From: RBG-16-66-20 sp052386675
GTDB taxonomy: Bacteria > Pseudomonadota > Gammaproteobacteria > Burkholderiales > SG8-39
DNA length: 64,000 nt
NCBI GenBank assembly: GCA_052386675.1
Contig: JBQTJX010000002.1
Span: 124,001 to 188,000, forward strand
Direction: 5' to 3'
Below the pieces are notes generated by a model. The model had not been told where the DNA came from, did not search any database, and was given only the letters and a program-made list of their open reading frames with translations. Made by a program: the position numbers and the translations under genes. Within the stretch, counting starts at the first letter, position 1; every line of letters starts with the position of its first letter. Positions 58,565 through 64,000 of the stretch are shown here, one piece after another.

Positions 58565-60307
58565 CTACTGCTGCGGATTGCCGCTCTTGTCGAGCTTCGC
58601 GCGCAGCAGGGCGCCGAGGTTGGTGCTGCCAGCGGCGCTGGCGGCGTTCTCGGTGCGCAGCTGCTTCATGGCGTCGGTCTCATCCGCGGCGTCCTTCGCC
58701 TTCACCGACAGGTTGATCGAGCGGTTCTTGCGATCGACGTTGATGATCATCGCGGTCACGCTGTCGCCTTCCTTCAGCGCCGTGCGCAGGTCCTCGATGC
58801 GGTCGCGCGAGAACTCCGAGGCGCGCAGGTAGCCCTCGGTCTCCGGGGTGATGGAAACTACCGCGCCCTTGGCGTCCACCGACTTCACCTGGCCGGTGAT
58901 GATGGTGTTCTTCTCGTGGCCGGCGATGAAGTTGGTGAAGGGGTCGCCCTCGAGCTGCTTGATGCCCAGGGAGATCCGCTCGCGCTCGACGTCGATCGCC
59001 AGCACCACGGTCTCGACCTCGTCGCCCTTCTTGAAGCGCTTGACGGCCTCCTCGCCGGCCTCGCTCCAGGACAGGTCCGACAGGTGCACCAGGCCGTCGA
59101 TGCCCCCGGCCAGGCCGACGAAGACGCCAAAGTCGGTGATGGACTTGATCTGTCCCTTGACGCGGTCGCCTTTCTTGAATTCACGCGCGAAATCCTCCCA
59201 GGGATTCGGCATGCACTGTTTCATGCCAAGCGAAATCCGGCGGCGATCCTCGTCGATCTCGAGGATCATCACCTCGACCTCGTCACCCACCTGCACCACC
59301 TTGGAGGGGTGCACGTTCTTGTTGGTCCAGTCCATCTCGGAGACGTGCACCAGTCCCTCGATGCCGGCCTCGACCTCGACGAAGGCGCCGTAGTCGGTGA
59401 GGTTGGTGACCTTGCCGAAGAGACGGGTGCCCTGCGGATAGCGGCGGGAAATGCCGACCCAGGGATCCTCGCCCAGTTGCTTCAGGCCGAGGGATACACG
59501 GTTCTTCTCGGCGTCGAACTTGAGCACCTTGGCGGTGACCTCGTCGCCGACGTTGACCACCTCGGTCGGGTGCTTCACCCGGCGCCAGGCCAGGTCGGTG
59601 ATGTGCAGCAGGCCGTCGATGCCGCCCAGGTCCACGAACGCGCCGTAGTCGGTGATGTTCTTGACGATGCCCTTGACCACCGCGCCCTCGGCGAGGGTCG
59701 ACAGCAGCTGCTCGCGCTCGGCGCCCGCGGTTTCCTCGAGTACGGCGCGGCGCGACACGACCACGTTGTTGCGCTTGCGGTCGAGCTTGATGACCTTGAA
59801 CTCCATGGTCTTGCCTTCGTATGGCGTGGTGTCCTTCACCGGGCGCAGGTCCACCAGCGAGCCCGGCAGGAAGGCGCGGATGCTCTTGGCCATGACGGTG
59901 AGGCCGCCCTTCACCTTGCCGGTGATCACGCCCTGCACCTTCTCGCCCGTCTCCAGCGCCTTCTCCAGTTCCATCCACGCGGCGAGGCGCTTGGCCTTTT
60001 CGCGCGACAGCATGGTCTCGCCGTAGCCGTTTTCCAGCGCCTCGATCGAAACGCTGACGAAATCGCCCGGGTTGACGTTTAGCGCGCCGGCGTCGTCGCG
60101 GAACTCCTCCAGCGGGATGATGCTCTCGGACTTAAGCCCAGCGTTCACCACGACGAAGTTCTGGTCCACGCGCACGACTTCGGCGGTGATGACCTCGCCG
60201 ATGCGCATTTCTTTGCGCGTCAGGCTTTCTTCGAAGAGGGCGGCGAACGAGTCGGAGGCGACTTGCGGGGAAGCGGATTTCTGTGCGACGGGGGAAACAG
60301 CGGCCAT
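58565..60307 (-). CDS. rpsA: Ribosomal protein S1
   Basis: S1 binds mRNA on the 30S subunit. The 580-aa protein has six S1 domains after a short N-terminal segment (AALFEESLTRKEMRIGEVIT). Several repeats end with the YGAFV-DLGG or GIEGLVHVSE-type motifs. The last tail is Ala-rich. It is preceded by an 89-nt gap containing the cmk terminator; a separate promoter in that gap is likely but was not fixed. Confidence 0.97.
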   Translation of the reverse strand: MAAVSPVAQKSASPQVASDSFAALFEESLTRKEMRIGEVITAEVVRVDQNFVVVNAGLKSESIIPLEEFRDDAGALNVNPGDFVSVSIEALENGYGETMLSREKAKRLAAWMELEKALETGEKVQGVITGKVKGGLTVMAKSIRAFLPGSLVDLRPVKDTTPYEGKTMEFKVIKLDRKRNNVVVSRRAVLEETAGAEREQLLSTLAEGAVVKGIVKNITDYGAFVDLGGIDGLLHITDLAWRRVKHPTEVVNVGDEVTAKVLKFDAEKNRVSLGLKQLGEDPWVGISRRYPQGTRLFGKVTNLTDYGAFVEVEAGIEGLVHVSEMDWTNKNVHPSKVVQVGDEVEVMILEIDEDRRRISLGMKQCMPNPWEDFAREFKKGDRVKGQIKSITDFGVFVGLAGGIDGLVHLSDLSWSEAGEEAVKRFKKGDEVETVVLAIDVERERISLGIKQLEGDPFTNFIAGHEKNTIITGQVKSVDAKGAVVSITPETEGYLRASEFSRDRIEDLRTALKEGDSVTAMIINVDRKNRSINLSVKAKDAADETDAMKQLRTENAASAAGSTNLGALLRAKLDKSGNPQQ

Positions 60308-60381
60308 GAGGAAGTTTTGGAAAACCTTATGAAATTCGTTCTAAACCACGGGCTTGCGATCAGCACCGCGGGTTGGGTTGC

Positions 60382-60410
60382 AAAATGGGACGGCCGCTAG
60401 GCCGCCCCTC
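60382..60410 (-). terminator. Terminator overlapping the cmk stop codon
   Basis: On the minus strand GGGGCGGCC and GGCCGTCCC pair (one G-U wobble) around the loop TAGC, followed by ATTTTG. The TAG of the loop is the cmk stop codon. It would separate cmk from rpsA transcription or reduce read-through. Confidence 0.7.
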
Positions 60411-61059
60411 CATTACTTTTCCTGAACAGCATCAGCACCTTATCGACGACCTCGTCGATTGTGAGCGCCGATGAATCGAGCAAAGCGGCGCCCTCCGCAG
60501 GCCTGAGCGGCGCCACCGCTCTGGCGGCGTCCCGCGCATCCCGCTCTTCCAAATCACGGGAAAGGGCCGCGAGATTAGCATGGATTCCTTTGTCTATCAA
60601 CTGCTTATGCCTGCGCTGGGCGCGAACGCCGACACTGGCCGTCAGGAACACTTTCAGGGCTGCGTCCGGGAACACCACCGTGCCCATGTCGCGTCCGTCG
60701 GCAACCAGGCCGGGAGGCTGTCGAAACGCGCGTTGCCGCGCCAGCAGCGCAGCCCGGACCTCGGGGATTTTCGCCACTTCGGAGGCCCGGACGCCGACTG
60801 CCTCTGCCCGTATGGAATCTGTAACATCCTGTCCTGAAAGAAAAATCTTCCCGCTCCGGAACTGCGCATCCAGTTCCGCCGCATCCTGCGCCGGATTCGT
60901 CCCGCCAACATAGGCGACCAGGCGGTAGAGCGCGCCGCTTTCGAGGTAGTGAAAACCCAGTGCCAAGGCGACCAGGCTGGCGACGGTGCCTTTGCCGGAG
61001 GCCGAAGGCCCGTCGATGGCGATGACCGGCACAACGGGATGGACGGCCGGCGCGGTCAT
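60397..61059 (-). CDS. cmk: Cytidylate kinase
   Basis: Cmk phosphorylates CMP and dCMP. The ATG at 61059 overlaps aroA (ATGA) and gives 220 aa. The P-loop is IDGPSASGKGTVAS, the CMP-binding VADGRDMGTVVFPDA follows, and the lid has RHKQLIDKG. A shortened C-terminus ends near a terminator hairpin. It lies between aroA and rpsA, the classical order. Confidence 0.97.
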   Translation of the reverse strand: MTAPAVHPVVPVIAIDGPSASGKGTVASLVALALGFHYLESGALYRLVAYVGGTNPAQDAAELDAQFRSGKIFLSGQDVTDSIRAEAVGVRASEVAKIPEVRAALLARQRAFRQPPGLVADGRDMGTVVFPDAALKVFLTASVGVRAQRRHKQLIDKGIHANLAALSRDLEERDARDAARAVAPLRPAEGAALLDSSALTIDEVVDKVLMLFRKSNGGAA

Positions 61060-62339
61060 GACGCGATCGAGGCCAGCCGCTCGAAGTAATCGGGGAAGGT
61101 CTTGCCGACGCAGTCCGGGTCGTTGATGGTCACCGCCATCCCGCCCAGCGCCGCGAGCGAAAAGCACATCGCCATGCGGTGGTCGTCATAGGTGTCGATC
61201 GCGGCCCCGGCCTTCAGCGTGCCGGGAACGACCTTCAGGTAGTCAGCGCCTTCCTCGACCTTGGCGCCAAGCTTGCGCAGCTCGGTCGCCATTGCCGCGA
61301 TGCGGTCGGTTTCCTTGACGCGCCAGCTGGCGATATTGCGGATTGCGCAGGGGCCGTCGGCGAACAGGGCCGCGACCGCAGCGGTCATCGCCGCATCGGG
61401 AATATGGTTCAGGTCCAGGTCGAAGGCACGAAGTCGTCCACCTCCGCTGACCTCGATCCAATCCTCGCCCAAAGCGACCCTCGCGCCCATCTTCTCCAGC
61501 ACCTCGACGAAGCGCACGTCGCCCTGGATGCTGCCGCGGCCCACGCCGCGGACGCGCACCGGACCGCCCGCAATGGCGCCTGCGGCAAGGAAATAGGAGG
61601 CCGAGGAAGCGTCGCCCTCGACGAGGATTTCGCCCGGACTGCGGTATTTCGCGTTCGACAGTTCGAAGCGCTTCCAGCCCTGCCGGCCGACATCGATGCC
61701 GAATTTGCGCATCAGGTTGATGGTGATCTCGACGTAGGGCTTGGAGATCAGCTCGCCCTCGACCTCGATCACGCCGACCTCCCCGGACCTCACCGCCAGC
61801 GGCATCGCCATCAGCAGCGCGCTCAGGTACTGGGACGAAATGTCGCCGCGAATGCGGATCGGCTTCGAAGCATCGATCTTCGCCGGCTCGATCAGGAGCG
61901 GTGGGAAGCCCTCGCTGCCGAGGTACCCGATCTTCGCGCCTGCGGCGCGCAAAGCCTCGACCAGGTCGCCGATCGGGCGCTCGTGCATGCGCGGCACGCC
62001 CATCAGACGGTACCTGCCGGCCGAGAACGCGAGCACCGCGGTCAGCGGCCGGAACGCGGTGCCGGCGTTGCCCAGGAACAGGTCCTTGCGCTTGCTAAGC
62101 CGGCCACCCTTGCCGGGCACAACCACGCGCGCCAGGTCGCGGTTGTCCACCATGATGCCGAGCTTCTGCAGCGCCTCGACCATGACCCGGGTGTCGTCGG
62201 CATCGAGCAGCCCGCGCACAATGGTCTTGCCCTTCGCGAGCGCCGCGAGCAGCAGCACGCGGTTGGAGATGCTCTTCGAGCCCGGCAACCCCAGGGCGCC
62301 GGCCGCGCGCCGATACGGCCCGACCACCAGGGATTTCAC
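61056..62339 (-). CDS. aroA: AroA, 5-enolpyruvylshikimate-3-phosphate synthase
   Basis: AroA joins shikimate-3-P and PEP in the shikimate pathway. The start is GTG at 62339, with AAGG 7 nt upstream; another GTG at 62345 is close. It gives 427 aa starting KSLVVGPYRRAAGALGLPGS after the initiator. Motifs are LPGSKSISNRVLL, GNAGTAFRPLTA and RVKETDRI. The start falls just after the tyrA stop. The class I signature (LGNAGTAxRPL) is intact. Confidence 0.96.
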   Translation of the reverse strand: MKSLVVGPYRRAAGALGLPGSKSISNRVLLLAALAKGKTIVRGLLDADDTRVMVEALQKLGIMVDNRDLARVVVPGKGGRLSKRKDLFLGNAGTAFRPLTAVLAFSAGRYRLMGVPRMHERPIGDLVEALRAAGAKIGYLGSEGFPPLLIEPAKIDASKPIRIRGDISSQYLSALLMAMPLAVRSGEVGVIEVEGELISKPYVEITINLMRKFGIDVGRQGWKRFELSNAKYRSPGEILVEGDASSASYFLAAGAIAGGPVRVRGVGRGSIQGDVRFVEVLEKMGARVALGEDWIEVSGGGRLRAFDLDLNHIPDAAMTAAVAALFADGPCAIRNIASWRVKETDRIAAMATELRKLGAKVEEGADYLKVVPGTLKAGAAIDTYDDHRMAMCFSLAALGGMAVTINDPDCVGKTFPDYFERLASIAS

Positions 62340-62349
62340 GGGCACGCCT

Positions 62350-63243
62350 TCATTCGAAGCCGCCCTGCAGCCATTTTTCCCGCACACCGCGCGCATCGGC
62401 GAACAGCCTCTCCAGCGCCGCGCCGTCGCCCGCCTCCAGCGCCGGCCGTATCGCGCGCAACCGCGCCTCGAAGGCGCCCAGCTCGGCGGCCAGCTTGTCG
62501 CGGTTGGCGACGCAGATGTCGCGCCACATCTCCGGATGGCTGGAAGCGAGGCGCGTGAAGTCGCGCAGGCCGCCGGCGGAATTGTTGAACAGCTGCGCTG
62601 CGTTGCCCCGGTCGGCGAACTCCTTCACCAGCGCATACGCCAGCAGATGCGGCAGGTGGCTCACCGCCGCGAGCACCTCGTCGTGCGTCTCCGGGTCCAT
62701 GCGGTGCACGCGCGCGCCGCAGGCCTGCCACGCGGCCTCGACCCGCGCCACATCGGCCGGCGCGTTCTCCGCCAGCGGCGTGAGGATGACGCGCCGGTCG
62801 CGGAACAGGTCCGCCTTCGCCGCCGCCGCGCCGCTGTTCTCGGCGCCGGCGATCGGATGCCCTGGGACGAACTGAGCGACCTTGTTTCCCAGCGCCTTGC
62901 GCGCCGCGGCGACCACATCGCGCTTGGTGCTGCCGCCGTCGGTCACCAGCGCGCCGGCGCGCAGGCCCGGCGCGAGCGCCGCGAGCACGCGCTCGAACTG
63001 CGCCACCGGCGTGGCGACCAGGACGAGGTCGCAGCCGGCGGCCTGTGCCGGATCCGTGGCAATGGAATCGACCAAGCCCAGCCGGCGCGCGGATTCGAGG
63101 TTGGCGGCGCCGCGGCCCACGCCGATCACGTGCCCACAGAGCCCGGCCGCCTTCAGGGCCAGCGCGAAGGAGCCGCCGATCAGGCCGACGCCGACGATCG
63201 CGACTCGCTCGAAGCGCAGCGTCGATTCGCCCCCGGACTGCAT
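62350..63243 (-). CDS. tyrA: Prephenate dehydrogenase
   Basis: TyrA converts prephenate to 4-hydroxyphenylpyruvate with NAD(P)+. The ATG at 63243 overlaps hisC (ATGA) and gives 297 aa. The Rossmann motif is VAIVGVGLIGGSFALALKA. The active-site region has FVPGHPIAGAENSG, and the His in AVSHLPHLLAYAL fits the family. There is no chorismate mutase domain. Part of hisC-tyrA-aroA-cmk. Confidence 0.95.
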   Translation of the reverse strand: MQSGGESTLRFERVAIVGVGLIGGSFALALKAAGLCGHVIGVGRGAANLESARRLGLVDSIATDPAQAAGCDLVLVATPVAQFERVLAALAPGLRAGALVTDGGSTKRDVVAAARKALGNKVAQFVPGHPIAGAENSGAAAAKADLFRDRRVILTPLAENAPADVARVEAAWQACGARVHRMDPETHDEVLAAVSHLPHLLAYALVKEFADRGNAAQLFNNSAGGLRDFTRLASSHPEMWRDICVANRDKLAAELGAFEARLRAIRPALEAGDGAALERLFADARGVREKWLQGGFE

Positions 63244-64000
63244 CAGTCCTTCAGGCTGGCCGCCAGCGCGACCAGGAAGCGCTCGTTTTCCTCGGGCGTG
63301 CCGACAGTGATGCGCAAGTGCTCGGGCAACTGGTAACCGCCGCCCACCGGCCGGACGATGACGCCGCGCTTGAGCAGGCGCCGGTAGGTGTCGTTGGCCT
63401 TGCCGACGCGCAAGGTGATGAAGTTGCCGTGGGAGGGAATCCACTCCAGGCCGAGGCCACGCGCGCCCTCCTCTATCTGGCGCAGGCCGGAGAGGTTCTC
63501 GGCATAGCTGCGGGCGACGAACTCCATGTCGTCCAGCGCGGCGGCGGCGGCGGCCAGGGCCAGGCTGTTGACGTTGAACGGCTGGCGCACGCGGTTCAGC
63601 ACGTCGGCCACGGACGGATGCGCGAAGGCGTAGCCGACGCGCAGTCCGGCCAGGCCGTAGGCCTTGGAAAAGGTGCGCGACACAATCAGGTTCGGATGGC
63701 GCTTCAGCCACTTCACCGTCTCGGACTTCAGGTCGGGCGACAGGTACTCGTTGTAGGCCTCGTCCACCACCACGATGACATGCTCCGGGACCTTGCGCAG
63801 GAACGCCTCCAGCTCGTCCGGGCGCACGATGGTGCCGGTGGGGTTGTTCGGGTTCGCGATCCACAGCACGCTGGTCTCCGCGTCCACCGCAGCGGCCATG
63901 GCCGCGAGGTCGTGGCCCCAGTTCTTCGCCGGCACCTGGATGCCGCGCGCGCCGCGCGCCTGCGTCGCCAGCGGGTAGACCGCGAAGCAGTGCTGCGAGT
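63243..64000 (-). CDS. hisC: Histidinol-phosphate / aromatic aminotransferase (5' end outside window)
   Basis: A class I/II PLP aminotransferase. The frame is open to the right edge; about 252 residues are present, starting in the middle of the protein with HCFAVYPLATQARGARGI. Motifs include ANPNNPTGTIV, VVVDEAYNEY and the PLP Lys in SRTFSKAYGLAGLRVGYA. Next to tyrA and aroA it may act on aromatic keto acids as well as histidinol phosphate. Confidence 0.92.
   Translation of the reverse strand, partial: SQHCFAVYPLATQARGARGIQVPAKNWGHDLAAMAAAVDAETSVLWIANPNNPTGTIVRPDELEAFLRKVPEHVIVVVDEAYNEYLSPDLKSETVKWLKRHPNLIVSRTFSKAYGLAGLRVGYAFAHPSVADVLNRVRQPFNVNSLALAAAAAALDDMEFVARSYAENLSGLRQIEEGARGLGLEWIPSHGNFITLRVGKANDTYRRLLKRGVIVRPVGGGYQLPEHLRITVGTPEENERFLVALAASLKD

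Noticed and set aside
1..64000. CRISPR arrays, prophage or insertion-sequence transposases
   Set aside because: No regularly spaced repeats, phage structural genes or transposase-like proteins were seen.

Overview
The window is GC-rich, densely coded bacterial chromosome that reads as a betaproteobacterium, probably Burkholderiales-like. The evidence is an FlhDC-type flagellar hierarchy, three Bug-family (tripartite tricarboxylate) periplasmic receptors, and the order hisC-tyrA-aroA-cmk-rpsA-ihfB-lapA-lapB at the right end. Genes often overlap by 1-14 nt (ATGA, GTGA or TTGA junctions), and GTG and TTG starts are common. I saw no CRISPR array, prophage or insertion-sequence transposase.

Positions 1-24544 are a flagellar regulon. 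On the minus strand flhD-flhC-motA-motB-flhB-flhA-flhF runs off the left edge. On the plus strand come fliC and then flaG-fliD-fliS-fliT, a FliK-like gene, flhX (a free FlhB C-domain) and ycgR. Next is the divergent pair fliE (minus) and fliF-G-H-I-J-K-L-M-N-O-P-Q-R (plus). Sigma-28 promoters are readable before fliC and motA. A poly-C tract at about 11.8 kb looks like damaged sequence.

Positions 24592-32033 are a signalling appendix to the flagellar block. It holds a 57-aa one-TM microprotein coupled to a PAS/GAF histidine kinase (plus). On the minus strand lie a 735-aa Ala/Glu/Arg coiled-coil protein with a C-terminal TM, an HDOD-REC protein overlapping it, and a GGDEF diguanylate cyclase. 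The cyclase has a full-consensus sigma-28 promoter, which ties it to the flagellar regulon. This is the best candidate for an undescribed system.

Positions 32209-49321 are mainly catabolic and accessory: a DadA-like dehydrogenase, an aldo/keto reductase, three Bug receptors, ornithine cyclodeaminase coupled to an alkylguanine methyltransferase, a Bug-monooxygenase-cyclase-FAH operon, aspartokinase, a Cys-less Asp/Glu racemase-fold protein and a TMADH-like oxidoreductase. Embedded at 37.0-38.0 kb is a MNT/HEPN toxin-antitoxin pair. Its antitoxin has an extra Phd/YefM-like N-terminus, a strong promoter that predicts leaderless mRNA, and a toxin stop codon inside a tRNA-Ser gene.

Positions 49372-64000 are housekeeping: a second tRNA-Ser, a BI-1 family membrane protein, rlmD, a DnaQ-like exonuclease, cysM, hldD, rfaE1 and ugd, then the lapB-lapA-ihfB-rpsA-cmk-aroA-tyrA-hisC cluster (listed left to right, all minus strand). 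hisC is cut by the right edge.
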